Shown here: positions 1 to 12,966 of the stretch, one piece after another
How the letters are laid out: every line of letters starts with the position of its first letter
Position numbering within the stretch: the stretch's first letter is position 1
From: Pyricularia pennisetigena
Taxonomy: Eukaryota; Ascomycota; Sordariomycetes; Magnaporthales; Pyriculariaceae
DNA: 64,000 nucleotides
Assembly (NCBI RefSeq): GCF_004337985.1
Contig: NC_043743.1
Span: 3,022,543-3,086,542 of the forward strand
Direction: 5' to 3'
Notes under the pieces: generated by a model
Told to the model about the DNA's origin: nothing
What the model saw: the letters and a program-made list of their open reading frames with translations, nothing else
The model's database searches: none
Program-made: the position numbers and the translations under genes

Positions 1-2236
1 AGGGCATTCACCCCCGTGTTGTAATGACAAGCATATAATTTCGAGCCGAGACATTCCCTCGAATCTTGTAGGTGAGATGGTCGTTTTAGTCCCTATTATA
101 GACAAGCCACTTCGTCAATGAGATGGAACAATAGTGCATCAGTGCTTGTGCTCAAGTTTAACTTCAGCAGGTGGCCCTCAATATATGCTCGACCCATGTT
201 ATAGAACACGAGACTTATATAAGGTTTGCATTTCCCCAGACCTAAAAAGGAAGTAATAGCTGCCGTCGGGACACAGCCGAATAGGGCTAAAAACAACCCG
301 ACGGGTCGTATAATAGCTAGACCTCAGCTCTCAAAAACTGACAAGAATTGGAGGGATGACAGGCAGGCAAAAGTACTGGAGAAGCACTAGGGCAACAGCT
401 ATGGCTGTTTTGTTCAGGGGCCACCATAGGATTAGAATACAACTTGTTAAAGGTCAGTTCAATAAAAACCCACACACCAACGGCATCAATCATCTTTGCA
501 CCCGCACAGAGAAAGTCCGCGGGGCTTAACATGTCGTCCGCAGAGCAGAGCGCTGAGAAATTACTGCCTTCTCATTATGCGCGCGCACCTGTCCATGTCA
601 AACCGGAGACAAATCGAAATCACCGTAACCAAACCCCGCAGAGAGCAGCCCAGAAATAAAACGAGGCAAAACAAAGCCAAATGGAGCAAAATCCTGGAAT
701 CAGATAGAAAAGTCTCAATAATTTGTCCTCAAGAACCAAGAGCAGAATTCGCATTCCACCTCAGATATACGCCGTAGTATGAGGCGATTCTCCCATGGCT
801 GCGGATAAATTCAAGGTGAGGGTATTGAAGTTTTATTGTGTGGTGGTGTTTGCCGCACAACAGTGGAAAAGCCTCAGGGGTCAGTCAGAAGTACCGTACC
901 CACCATGCTTGGAGGCAGGCGTGAGTGGACATGGTAGACACTCAAAGAGTTCCATGATTTTTTTTTGTCTAATTGCCAAAAATTGTGCCTTTCCGGTTGA
1001 GTGCTTAATATTGATGAACCCGTTGCAGCATAGACTTCGCCCCAGAACAGAGGCTACCGGTTGTTCTAGCCGCGCTGGTGGTGAGCAAGCTGGGGGTCTC
1101 CGGCAACGGGTACGATTCTTATATTACAAAACAGCAATACCCATCGACAACATGCGGAATGGTCGCATGAAATATGGCTATAACTTAACTATGTCCACAT
1201 ACGGATAGCTTGTAACATAGACAGATTACATAACGTGTGGACGAGGAGTGCCAGTAGACAGACAAAAACCAAAGCTGTGCACATATTTGCTCGTCGCTGG
1301 CAATTAGTGCGACGAGTATACTCTGTACAAAATCAGAAACACCAAAAGACAAAAAAAGAAAAAAAAAAGTATTATAGATGCAGCATCACCAAGCGCGCAG
1401 CCAAAGCTATTGTGACCCCACCAAGACTGTTGTTGCCTATTTAGTGCTGCAGTTGGCTTGGCGTGCAGCACGCAGCGGCCCGATGCAGGCAAGGGGGGGA
1501 GGGTTGTTTTTGTATTAATTTCCTTCTGCATGCGCGCCAATCATGTCAGCGATCGACAACAGGGCCCAAGTTAAATTTATGCTTTCTGGTCAAGTGAACA
1601 AGGTCGGCGGTGATCTACGAATCAATTCCCGAGCTGTTGGCCTTAACCCCAGAACTGGATTGCGGAGAACCAGCCAAGGATGTAGGTTGATCGCCATTCG
1701 TGCCGAGTGCTCTTCACTTTTGTGCCAGGGACAGCCCGGTATGGATTTGGACCATGTCATGGATCTTGAACAAATGTTCAAGATCCATGACAAGCACAAG
1801 GACGGAATGCAAAAGTATTCTACTATGGTAGACGTTGTTCAATGAATCGTGGACAAGATATGACGTAGTGTGGCTTCCAATAATATCGCTTTCGAGACTT
1901 ACGTCTTTCCAAAGTCACACCGAGATAAGTGGTAATGGGGAGAGTGATAAAGTAAAATATCATTTGGCGTGAAAAAGACCCATGCTTCCTCATAACGCCG
2001 ACATGCAACCCATGAACTATGTGCCCGCCCAATATATACATGAAAAAAAAGAGATAGATTAGAACCCTTCACTTCCTGGTGAAGCTGATCGCAAGGCGAC
2101 TGGTATCAGTGAGATGCCATTGTAAAAAAAAAAAAAAAAAAACACAAAACAAAAGGAAAATAGTCTTTTGAGCAAAAACACCACCGTCAGTCAAAACATA
2201 GCCACAACCCCAGCTTTTGTTTCTTTTTTTTTTTTT
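1..2236. other. Intergenic, no supportable gene
   Basis: Only short overlapping open frames with no recognisable domain on either strand. Contents that stand out are A-rich tracts near 1350-1370 and 2125-2143, a T-rich tract at 2226-2238 next to the 3' end of the esterase gene, and a near-perfect palindrome at 1755-1792 (listed separately). The frame covering 1543-1845 reads through the palindrome but resembles no family I know. Confidence 0.6.
1755..1792. repeat. Perfect inverted repeat, 18-bp arms, 2-bp centre
   Basis: Bases 1755-1772 (tgtcatggatcttgaaca) are the exact reverse complement of 1775-1792, separated by two A residues. It stands alone in an otherwise featureless region. It could form a cruciform or hairpin, serve as a dimeric protein-binding site, or be the remnant of a small foldback insertion; the sequence does not choose between these. 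Confidence 0.9.
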
Positions 2237-4110
2237 TTAAATATAAAAGCTGAGGAAGTTGGCCAGCAGAAAGTTGTAGCTCTCGTTTCTAAAGTTGTCC
2301 GGGATCAACTTGGCATTGTTGGCAAAAAAGTTCATCAGCTCCTGCTTCTCACTCCATTTGGGCCAGTACATTATGTCCTTGATGCCCTTGTTGGGGTCCA
2401 GGTTGTACAGAAAGTTGGTATAGTAGGAGACGGTGGTCCTGCTCGCGTAGTTGGGGAGGATTCCGTAAAAGATCTGCAAGAGATCGCTGCCGTGGAACGT
2501 GCCCACGATGGGGGTGCCGTAGTCGTAGCTGGACAGGTATGACCACGAGGGGACGTCCGGGTTCAGGGTCGCGGAGGCAAAGAGGAACAGCCGACGAGTC
2601 AAGGTGAAAGTGATGTCGCCCAGGATGGCGGAAAGACGCTTGAATTGAGGGTAGACCTGATTCGATGTACCGGTGCGGAACGGCGAGCCCTCGCGCGGGT
2701 CTTCGGGATATGCGTTCACCAGACCTTTGATCTTGTTGATATCAGTTGCTGGGAAGAAGATCTCGCTGAGATAGGTGACGAGCTTCTCGGTAGTAGTGAT
2801 GTTGGTCTGGACGAGGGAGAAAAACGTTCCCTCATCCTCCTGGTCGCCAATGATCATGGGGACGGGGTAGTACCGCTTCCCAAGGACCAGAACGTCAGGG
2901 CTGGCAGTGAGAACCTTGCCATCAGGCCTGGGGAGATATGACAGCGCGACCGAGTTGTAACCCAGAAAGGCCGGGGGCGCGTTGGCTGCCTTGAGGAATT
3001 TGTCGTAAGGGAGCTCGCGGAGGCATTTCAGCGTATCACTTCGACCCGAGCAACCACCCGCCTTGACGACTGTGTTGTAGACCACCTTGCCCTTGGGGCA
3101 GTCGACCCGATCAGCAGGGATGATGCTGCCAGAGTTCATGATGGCGCCGCGGAAGAGTGGCTTGCCCTTGTAAGTAGCGTTGCCATCGTACAGGGCCATC
3201 TGGTCAAACACCGAGATGGCGCCGGCAGACTCGCCCCAGATGGTGACCTTGTCGGGATCGCCGCCGAACGCCTCGATGTTGTCGGCAACCCACTCCATGC
3301 CCATGCGCTGGTCCAGCAGCCCAGCGTTTGCGGATCCCTCAGCCAAGATCTCCTCGCCTGGCATAAAGCCAAAACCTCCCACGCGGTAGTTTACAGCCAC
3401 GAAGATGAAGGGTTGGCCTTGCTTCACGGCCCTCTCAAGAATCGGGGTGCCAGAGTACATGGCGTTGCTGCCAAGCTGTTCCATGGGGGTATGTTGTTAG
3501 CGCCGGCGATGTGCAGATGAGGTAAACGACGACGACATACCTCGAAAGCACCGCCGAAAATCCAGAATAGTACAGGCAGCTTGTCACCAGCCTTGACACC
3601 TTTGGGCCTCTGCACGTTGATGTTCAAGCAGTCCTCGGTCGCGTCCAGGACCTTTTGGAAAAGCCCCTTGTTGATCAGGTTTCCGAGGACCTGTGTCAAC
3701 AAACCGCCACTCACGGTGGAGAAGATGAACTGTGGGCATTGCGGCGGGATAATCATGGAAGCGTCGAATTTGCCGAGGGGCTTCTTCAGTCGCACAGGAG
3801 GCCTCATGCGCAGGTCGCCGACTGGTGGTTCCGCAAAGGGGATGCCCTTGAAAGACTCGACACCGCCAAGGACAGAGCCCTTGATTAAAGACCCATCCTT
3901 CATCTCTACCTGTGGTGACTCCTTGCGTTCCTCGATCCTGAACGCCTCTTCTGGCGCTCGCAGATCAAGTGGGACTTCGAGCCCGGAGAGGTTCAGCTGT
4001 GGGAGTCGTGGGTCCACCGGTGGCAGTTGCTGAGTTATAGTAACTCTAGCATGGACACCGGCTGCCGCCAGGACGATGGCTGAGAGAGCGGAGAGGACGG
4101 AGCCTTTCAT
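2237..4110 (-). CDS. Secreted type-B carboxylesterase/lipase
   Basis: Two exons, 4110-3541 and 3475-2237, joined in phase 0 across a 65-bp intron (donor gtatgt, acceptor cag), giving about 602 residues, normal for a fungal carboxylesterase of the alpha/beta-hydrolase fold. Residues 1-22 form a signal peptide ([21 protein letters not shown]), so the enzyme should enter the secretory pathway. The splice restores the family's GGAFE-LGSNAM segment (oxyanion-hole region). The nucleophile elbow GESAGA puts the catalytic Ser near residue 273, the DEGT acid near 405 and the His of GTFHGSD near 518, so the triad looks complete. It should hydrolyse carboxylic esters or lipids; the substrate cannot be read from sequence. 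A TATA-like run (tatatatac) lies near 4320-4330, about 210 bp upstream of the start. The family also includes cholinesterase-like non-enzymes, but the intact triad argues for activity. Confidence 0.93.
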
Positions 4111-5952
4111 CGTGTGCTACCCCTCCTTGGCTGTCTTTGGCGGGGGTCACACAAGGCTTGAAGCTACGTGATGAAACAAATGAAGGTAGTTCAAGTGGTA
4201 TCAATCTCAGCTAAGAGACGAAAAGGGTAACGGTCAACCAAGGGGGATGGGCGAGTGTATGGGAAGGCACTTGACGAACACCAGGACATCGGGGGAATAA
4301 GGGAAGCATGAGTGACGGGATATATATACTTACTTATTGCTTGCTGGCAGAGCACTGTTTGTGTGGGATGTGGGCATGGTCAATACTTTCCAATGGTGGG
4401 TACTACTACATGCAGACAGCCTGGCTGGGCGACTAGACCAGTTTGGCCGAAGATCCCCGCGTCTCTTCCCAAAAGGTACGAGATTTCGTGGTCTCGATTC
4501 CGTTTTGTTAGAATCCGCTTTACGGGATAATCGACGCACACGCTGCACTGCCAGTAGGAAAGGTTCCCCTGCCATTGACAACGGTTGTTAGGTCATCCAT
4601 CAGGAAGAAAACTAGCGGGAAACTTCCAGAAGTCAACTTCTCAAGTTCAGACGAGAAAAGGTCAGTTCTTGTCCATCAATGCCCTGAAGACGGCTAGGCC
4701 GGAACTCGCAAGTCCTGCTCTAAAGCCCGGGAGCCTTGAGCGAGCCCATGAAAGCCCGGTCAATACGGATGCCAAGGCCAGTCTGTTGAGGTACAGACTC
4801 TTTTTTTTTTTTTTTCTCTCTTTTCGTGGAGAGCACTTCCCACACATCTTTTATTGTTCCTTTCACGACACTGTCAAACAAGGTTAAAGTAAAGCAAGGG
4901 CAGCGATCAGGGATTTGTGCTTTTCTGCCCTGGATCTTTTAGAGTAGTAGACCGACCAGGTGCCTCCGCAATTCGACGAGAAATTTGGTCTGGGGAAAGG
5001 AGTTATTTGCCTACTTGGGCCAAGTTCGCCGTATGGTGTGGGTACTGTACACAAGACCCCCCGACCATTACGGAGCTGGGGTGGAGGGTGTTAACATTGC
5101 GGTCAAAGTCATGGGTTGGCTGGCTGCCTGGCAATGTGGACGCGCATAATAGTGCGGGGGTATTAAGAGATTGGCCAACTTCAGCTCTAATGAGCAAGGG
5201 TCATCATCGCATGAGGAAAAGAATAAAAAGCAATTAAATAGAAAGAAATCAAATAAAAAGAAAATTAAAATGTATCTCAACTGCTTGGCAACGTGGTTGC
5301 GGGCCGTTGTTAAATTCGCTTGTCAACTCCCCTGATTCGTGTGGGCATCGGAGAATCAAGGGTAGGGAAAATAAAGATAGAAACAATACTTCGCTCTCGG
5401 ATGGATTTGCATAGGGACGCGCCACAAAAGCTAGGGGCGATTTGGCAAGCCACTCGTCGTTAGCCTGAACTTGATTCGCGCAGGTTGCGCCAAACGGCAC
5501 GTAGCCGGGACAACTAGTCGCAACACGGGTAAAAAGAGCGATGGCCCCGAATTAGGATCTGAAAGACGCACATTCGATATGCAGAGTGAAAGTAGGAGGG
5601 TAGCGCGAGTTCCGATGGCACATGCAAAATAATTCAAGTTGGTGTGTTCATGAGCCTGAAGAGACGATCACCCCCTCTTCGACATTCTTGGTTTTCATGA
5701 GGGGGGAATAAGCAGTACCTCGGCAGACTTTTTGATTTATGAGTTGCCATGGATTTGAATTATTGTGTTCATGATCATGTACTGGATCGATGCGCCAATC
5801 AATACTTGGCTGCATTGTCACGTAGTTGGTTGTGATTGCATTCATGCCCGAAGAGGATGAGGAAAAGAAGTATGTTGATGTGATGTGCAGAGTTGTTGTG
5901 GGCTACCGTGCTCGGGTCCGCATTTGGGCTTGTGCGGTTCGGTTTCAGTTTT

Positions 5953-5954
5953 NN
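5953..5954. other. Assembly ambiguity (2 N)
   Basis: Two undetermined bases at the edge of a T-rich tract that runs to about 5995; a typical sequencing failure at a homopolymer. Confidence 0.95.
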
Positions 5955-5985
<31 letters not shown>

Positions 5986-6786
5986 CTCCTTTTTTCGTCC
6001 TTCTTTCTTGTTTTGGCCCCTTTGATAATACTTCCTTCCTTTTTAAAGTTGACAAGCCTAGCTTCCCCGGAGCACCTGCACTTTAAGTGGATTTATATTT
6101 TATGGGGAGCGCTTCACGGAGCTTGGACCGCCAGATCGCAACGTGGGGGATGGCCAAGCGCCCCTGCTAGGTCAGGTCCCTTCGTACCTACTTGGTTAGC
6201 CAGGCACTGCTGGGCTGTGCGTACCGTACCATCAAAGGGACCTTGCCAAAGAAAATCGAGTCATTGCACGTGCATGCGACCTGGATTCCACTTCAGGATG
6301 TGAAAACAATGGTAGTTGATGAGGTCGTATCGCGGGGTACAATGGAGGTTGCTCATCTGACTGCCGGCTTTGGTTGATTGATGTTGGGGAAATACTACTT
6401 GCCATTGCTGCCCTAGCTTCGTAATCGTGCAGACAAAGCAATATCAAGCACGGATTAATTATCGCAACAAAAATCGTCGTAACGAGGGGACAGTGGACGT
6501 ATAAGCATCACTGTTGTCGCAAACATCTCGTTTACCCACTTGGTCATCTTCATCTCTAGCTAGGAATAGATTCCTCGAGAGCTGACGCAGCATCCAGACC
6601 AAGTCACAGACTGATCGAGTGCTTAGAACAGCAGCGACTTGTGCGTGGCATTGCCAGCGGCAGTTGATTGTATGAAGTATATAGGAAAACCTCGAAATGA
6701 AAATCACGGTGTATACGGGTGCGTTGATATAGATACGAAAACGAACACAGCGACGCGGGGAGGGAGTCTTTAGTATTACTAGAGAG

Positions 6787-6808
6787 ACTCAGACTCAGAC
6801 TCAGACTC
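6787..6808. repeat. GACTCA hexamer run
   Basis: Three consecutive GACTCA units plus a partial fourth. Each contains the core of the bZIP (Gcn4/CPC-1 type) site TGACTCA but with A instead of T at the first position, so regulatory meaning is only a possibility; it lies 1.2 kb from the nearest start codon. Confidence 0.6.
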
Positions 6809-6911
6809 GCACATCACTGTGTGTACCTTGATCCTGGAAGTTTAGTAAGACAAAACGCGTAGGAACGACCCGCTGAATAACCAACCATTATGAATGGGCC
6901 ATTAAGGTCAG

Positions 6912-6943
<32 letters not shown>

Positions 6944-7195
6944 GGCAAACCTTCCTAGTCGGGTCTCTTGCCCGACTTGGGTGCCATTATTGAGTCCTTG
7001 TCAGTCAGAATCTTGGTCAATCCTGGCGGCAGTTTGGCTTTTGTGCCCAACCACTGAACCCTCCAAGCCAAGGGGCGCTCGACAAAAAGGGAATGGAAAT
7101 CATTTAAACAACATCAATAAAAAAATAAAAATAAAAAAGCCAGAACGCCTAATGAAACTCATTACAACTGGATGACATGCAGCTTCTTCTCATGA

Positions 7196-7196
<1 letters not shown>

Positions 7197-7228
<32 letters not shown>
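7197..7228. repeat. (AC)16 dinucleotide microsatellite
   Basis: Sixteen uninterrupted AC units, followed shortly by an A tract. No coding context. Confidence 0.95.
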
Positions 7229-7231
<3 letters not shown>

Positions 7232-8006
7232 ATAAAAAAAAAAAAAAGGCCCCTGGCATCCGGAAATTTTTTCCCGCCATCATACAAACACAATTGAACA
7301 TTACCCAGGCCACAATCTTTGGCCGGGCGGGTAAAAGCTCGGCTGCTTCATTCCTCAAGGATCAACCAGGTGGACGATGAGAAAAAAAGAAAAAGTTGAA
7401 TAACTAACCTATTGAATGGAAGATCAGATGCAGCAGATGATGGCCCTACAGTGAAGGATTAGCGTGGCCGCCCAAGCTTAATTCAATGTAGGCACGATCA
7501 GGCTCGTTCTGCCCACTTTAGCGTCAACCTGCTGCAATGCAATTCAGACAGTCTTATCTATTTTTGTTGTACATGACGCAAGATCTGATTTGGTTTCTTA
7601 AAGGTTGGGACGATCACAATCAGTTATTGACCTGACCTGAAAACCCCATTAGCAATCAATCGATTCTTCAATCCAAACATAGAGTAGATAAGACATTGGC
7701 TATTATTTTTTTTTACCAAGACTACGGTTCACTCTGATGGCCCTGCCCACCATTAGAATTCCACATTTGCGCGTCCGATAACGGAGCAGCGCTTTTTTTT
7801 TTGTTTGAACGGGGAAAAAAGAGCGTAGCTTGTCTCAGCCTTAGATTCAGTCATGGACCAGCAAACTTCATGCGATTCTTTTCCCCCTTTGTCCCAACTT
7901 TTTCCATGACGAATTCTCTCTGCTCTTTAGTTCTACCTTTTAGTTTGTTCTAATTCTGGAATCCAAGCCACACCTTGGTTTGAATGAATCAAAACCGGAC
8001 ATCGGA

Positions 8007-9166
8007 ATGTCGCCCACCGATCACGTCCTGCTCATCCTGATGCCCTGGGATCCAGACCCGGCTTGGCTTGCAAGTCTGGCCGATGTGAGCCCAGGAATTG
8101 AGGTGCACAGCTTCAGGATCAGTTATCGAGATGAGAAGCTGCCGGAGGAGGTACCCGCGGACTTGTGGGCGAGGACGACAGTTCTCTTCACGTGGAGATC
8201 GTTTCCAACATTGGAGATGGTGCCAAGCTTGGTTTACGTTCAGCTGTTGTCTGCAGGGGCGGATCACGTAAAATGCGTTCCATTATTCAAGGAGCAGACG
8301 GATATCAAGTTTTGCACCGCTAACGGAGTCCATCCGTAGGCATCCCTTCCTTCCCCTAGCGCGTCCCACATCAAACCTTCAGATGCCCGAACATGGCCTT
8401 TTTTTAGCAGCCCTGCTGACGACACACCAGACCCCAAATGACAGAGTGGGTATTTGCAACATTTTTAGCCTCTCAGCATCAGATTCCTCAGTATCTCGAG
8501 TACCAAAAGGCTCGCCATTGGGAGCTTTCCCAAACCGATGAAGATGTCGAGGACGCAGTGGGCCTGCGTGTCGGGATCCTCGGTTACGGATGCATCGGCC
8601 GCCAGTGCGCACGTGTCGCCCGCTCGCTCGGCATGGATGTGTACGCATACACCCTCCACGAGCGATCGACTCCTGAGTCGCGCCGCGATGAATCCTTTAC
8701 CGAGCCCGGGCTGGGGGACCCTGAGGGGATCTTCCCGTCCAGGTGGTTCCACGGGGATGAGCAGCTGAGCGAGTTCCTAGGCTCGGGCTTGGACCTGCTC
8801 GTCATCACGCTGCCCCTGACTGAAAAGACCAGGGGGATGATCTCGACCGACCAGTTCAAGCTTCTCGGCAAGAAAAAAGCCTACCTGAGCAACGTCGGGA
8901 GGGGTGCAATTGTTGATACGGAGGCGCTCATGGAGGCCCTCGATCAGGGGTTGATCAGAGGCGCTGCCTTGGATGTGACGGACCCTGAGCCATTGCCCAG
9001 CGACCACAAACTCTGGGACTACAAAAACGTCATCATTACGCCCCATGTGAGTGGCAATTCTTTCAATTACAATAAAAGATGTTTAAAAATATTGCGGTAC
9101 AACCTCGAGCGGATGTCCGAGGGGAAGGAGCTCGTCAACTTGGTGAACAAAGAGCTTGGCTATTAA
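8007..9166 (+). CDS. D-isomer-specific 2-hydroxyacid dehydrogenase
   Basis: Exons 8007-8335 and 8431-9166 with a 95-bp intron give about 354 residues. The in-frame codon at 7980 is TTG, so I start at the ATG at 8007. Splicing creates GVHPPQMTEWV, matching the family's pre-helix segment. The NAD(P)-binding Rossmann motif GYGCIG is at about residues 161-166. The family's catalytic residues are present: Arg in NVGRGAIVD (about 267), Glu in DPEPLP (about 296) and His in TPHVSG (about 315). It should reduce 2-oxoacids to D-2-hydroxyacids or the reverse in the cytosol; glyoxylate/hydroxypyruvate-reductase-like activity is the likeliest class, but the substrate is not determined. It is convergent with the G1 peptidase gene, stops only 88 bp apart. 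Confidence 0.92.
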
Positions 9167-9254
9167 GACGAGGCCCAGACTGGGCTTGAAAGTAAACAAA
9201 GAATACAAAGAAACAAAAAAGACCCCCATTCCAAGATTACAATCACAAACTGTC

Positions 9255-10405
9255 TCAGTTTCCGTCCGACTCTGCCAAAAATATACCGTTGTCGTACTCG
9301 AGTGCACGACAGACCGGGACATCGTAGACAGTTTCCATGTAGTACATCCTGGAGCCGTCTACTCCCCAGGTTTGTCCGTTCTGCAGCTTGACCTCGCACT
9401 CCTGGAACCAAATGTCGTCAAATTTCGCAAACGGAACCCGGTTAGAATTGACGCGGAAGTTCTCGACGATCCACTCTGCGTGTCGACGACAGAGCGGCTG
9501 GCCGTCTGTGAGCTCTATCACGATGGAAAAGGGCTGGTCTGCGTTGGTCATTGTGCTGCAAGTATATGTGGTCAGCTGCATGCAATAGTCTAGTATCTAC
9601 AGGAATATGTTCCCCGGACCATGGGCACACTTACATTCGACCTCGCCTGCTGCTCAGCGCTTCCACTTTGATGTAAATGTTGTCACCAGGCGCCACTGAG
9701 AATAAGTCGTTAGCCATAGTCGTCAACAATTCCGGACTGGACCAGTAATAAACTTACCAGGCATGTTTGGGATGTCAAAGGCTGCATCAGGGATCCACTC
9801 GAACCAGGCCTTGGACGTCTGGAAACCGTTCGCATCGATCTGGACAGGGGGGAGGGCACATTGTTAGTCACTTGCAGCTTTTTTTTTTTTTCTTCTGCAC
9901 TCAACCAAACTTGCTACACGACAAAAAAAAAGTCCAGACATACCTCGGTCGTGGTGCCACCCTGCAACAACGCAGTGCGGCAATTCTCCCCGCCGTCGAT
10001 GCCCATCCACGACGCGGCAAACTGCGGCGTCCGGTTCTCGGTGTGCCGGATGTCGAGGATCGGCGCCGTGAGCCAGCCCGAGACGGACGAGACGAGGTTG
10101 CTTGCCGGCGCGTTCTGCATGGCGCCGCACCAGTTGCCGCTGTACGAGACGGCGTTGCCCGCGCCGCTGCTCCGTCGGCTGGTCCTCCCGGGGTCCTCTT
10201 CGTCTCCGGCCGTCTTGTTGCGGACGCGCTCGATCGACGAAGGGCTCAGGGGCCGCGGCACCAGCTTGATGCTGGCCGGGTCGATGGGCTTGGCGCCATC
10301 CTCGGCCGTCACCGACACGACCTTGATTTCGATGGCGTGGGCGGTGGAGACCAGGAGGAGAAGGAGGGAGAGGAGGAGGCAGGGGAGGAAAGAAAAGGTG
10401 TGCAT
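9255..10405 (-). CDS. Secreted G1 family glutamic peptidase (eqolisin)
   Basis: Four exons: 10405-9944, 9839-9758, 9695-9635, 9555-9255, each with good donors (gtatgt, gtaagt, gtaagt), giving about 301 residues. Residues 1-24 are a strong signal peptide, then a propeptide-like stretch to about residue 85. The mature domain begins at YSGNWCGA (about 88-95). The family's catalytic pair is present: Gln about 128 just before AASWMGIDG, and Glu about 229 in HAEWIVENF. The AWFEWIPD segment falls in exon 2. G1 peptidases are acid proteases active outside the cell or in acidic compartments. The product ends with an acidic/aromatic tail (about 250-301) that is probably the last beta-strands plus a short extension. 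A TATA-like run lies near 10690-10697. Confidence 0.9.
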
Positions 10406-12966
10406 TTTTTTTGCTACTTCTCCTTTCTCGGATGGAGCTTGTTCAAAGGCGGCTGCTCAGCGAGCAAAAAAAAAAGAAGACGAGAATAGCAGACGAATGA
10501 AGCGAGGGATAAAAAGGTTGACAGGTTCCGTTTCTTGGATGTAGTGGCCGTCTATCCGAATTCTGCCAGCTCACTATGGCAAATTTACCGGGAAACGGCA
10601 AGATGCAGGTGCAGAATATATTATTAAAGTAGTCTGTGCCGTGCGAGGCGCAATGGAGAAGCGAGCTCGTCTAATAGGGTCAAAGCAGATATATATATGT
10701 CTTAGATCTTCGGCGGAAGATCTCCTTGTCAGCCGGGGAGCTTGATTCAATTTTTACTGATATATTTGTTCAAGGGCGGGAGACGACACCACTTTTATAT
10801 CTCTTTTTTTGTCCAACCGTACTGAACGTCCCACCTCGCCGACATTCCTCCATCACAGCCGTCGACCCGCTCACATCTACTCCGTCTTTGGAGCCCTTGT
10901 ACAGAACAAGAATGCCCGAATGACAGGGCAGAGATCACGAGTCAACTCAGTTGTGTCCGCCTCCAGGCCGCAAGCTGGGCTGCTAGACTTCGCTGAGGAC
11001 ACCCTCTTCCGGCTTGGGACGGAACAAACCACAACCTATCATGGACGATCCAAGACCGACTTACCACCGCGCCTCTCGAGGCGTATTTCCCAATAGTCTG
11101 GCAGGACAAGGGGCAATAGTCGTTGTCTAGACTCGCAACGCCCCACGCGCGATACTCTCAGCAGACACACCATGTTCTCCCGGCAGGCAGTCCACAGCTC
11201 CCATCACGACAACCACACTGCGCGTCCCGCGGCTACAGAAAAAGTCCTTTGAGGGCATCTTGACGATCCCTCTCCTATTCCCACAGAAGTGCTGGCGAGA
11301 AGCTTGGGGCGCGCTTCGAATCTGTGCCACAAATCAGTCCCCGCCGCACTACTGAGCAGCTCGGCGTGGGAGTCAGAATTTGTCAAAGATAAAGGGGAGG
11401 GGGAGGGGAGGGTTTTTCAGACCCTTGCCAACCTCAGGGATAGAATCTGAACCGTATGCCGCCGGCTGCCTGTAAGGCTGCAGGAACCCCATCTCCGCTC
11501 CCATACGAAGGGGCCTGCAAGTGGTCCGCAAAAAATGTGTCTAACATTGCGTGCCTGTGTGTCACTGGCCAGGCCCTTCAAAGGAATGCGGACCTCGACG
11601 CCGGGTGATGCTGTCAGACATATCAAGATCGAGGGGGGGTTTTCGTGCAAGCTTGCTTGGATGAAAATCTCGAAGGGGAGGGTGGACCTTGCATATGACC
11701 TTGTCGCTAAGGCTGCTCCCGGCAGTGCGCATGTATACAAAGTGGCGACATTGTATCCAGGCTACTGTCCCGACCTAGGCATACCCACTTCGGGTGGTGA
11801 GTCCCTTCTCTATGGGACACTAAAGGCAGGCGCGGCGGTATCGTGATCGACCACACCACACCACAAGCAGCAACAAGAGGGCTGAGCTAGGCAGACTGGG
11901 CTGCGCCGATACTCCCAATCAATTCCCGAATTGGGACATCTGGAGTGGCTTGCCCTGGGCGGCAGCTGAGGGAGCCAAGCGGCGGCTACTTCGGGAAACC
12001 AGAGCAAGGCCCTATTTGGCGTCATCTGGTTTCGCAGGGCTCTTTGGTTGGAGGGGGCAGTTTCCGGCATAGCAGCAGTGGGATATAGTCGCCGGTAGAC
12101 AAGCTTGACGTGCGTGCACCGGGACGATGCGCCATGCAAGGGCAGGGAGCAGTGGAACGTGACGGCGCATTGTCTTGTCCGCGTGGATGCAAGGGAAACC
12201 AGGCAGGGATGGACTGCGTAGGAATGAATGCCCGCCGCACCGGGGTGTGGGATCGGGGCAGAGAAACTCGTATGTGTGCAGTACAGCCTAATGCCAAGCC
12301 AATATTGATTTTAATTCTCCGAGTATCCAGTCGAGCTGAAGGGAACCACAAGGGAGCGAAAGGGCAAGCTAGCATCTTGGTGGTTTCATACTGCAATAGA
12401 TGTATTAATAGGTAGAGGATGATAATTATTGTACATGGGGATTACTGTCATTGATCTTTTCGGTCATATATGAAGCAGTCGGGGATTGCTGCAAAGCACA
12501 CAGGTAAAATCTTGTGCGCGGTTAAGGGAGACAGAGTACATATGAGGCAGCGATTCTGCCATAGCGCAAAATATGAGATGGAATACAAAACCATTAAACA
12601 AGTAGATAATGAGACGGCAAGAGGAAAAAGTCATCACGACACAGTCTTGGATAGATAAGAAGGTAGCTGGACAATATGGATAGGCAGACAAGTAGGCATG
12701 TGAAATATTGTTACAAAAAAAGGGTCCAGCCACTTAGCCACATTCGTACTGGCTGAATTGACTTTTCGGGTGTCATGGTTGATCACACGCAGTTCCTTTT
12801 CTACGTGGACCGGCTTGTGCCTCGAACGGGCTCGTACCCGCTTGACCTGACGTAGGGTGGGCTTAGCCAAGATAACCCATCTCGAGTTAGCCTTGCCTAA
12901 AAAATAAAAATAAAAATAAAGTCGAGCTGACTGCAACCAACGCCAGGCAGGCAGGATTTGAAAGAC
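10406..12966. other. Intergenic, no supportable gene
   Basis: About 2.6 kb of roughly balanced base composition. Several frames of 90-125 codons exist on both strands (11417-11740 minus, 11535-11846 plus, 11810-12139 minus, 12022-12396 minus) but they overlap one another, lack motifs and have the Arg/Ser/Pro-rich look of non-coding translation. The left part is the promoter of the G1 peptidase gene. Confidence 0.5.

Larger units (their letters stand above)
4111..8006. other. Long intergenic region between divergent genes
   Basis: About 3.9 kb between the esterase (reading left) and the dehydrogenase (reading right), so both promoters lie here. I see no coding region: open frames are short, overlapping and without motifs. 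It holds a T tract at 4801-4816, a 2-N gap (5953-5954) followed by a T-rich tract to about 5995, a GACTCA hexamer run at 6787-6808, a T tract at 6910-6943, a CA microsatellite at 7197-7228, and A/T-rich sequence from 7380 to 7800. Confidence 0.6.

Noticed and set aside
5826..6303. Two overlapping plus-strand frames with Phe runs
   Set aside because: They translate a T-rich tract beside undetermined bases; no real protein features.
10688..10735. Short inverted repeat agatcttc / gaagatct
   Set aside because: Only 8 bp arms; expected by chance in 64 kb.
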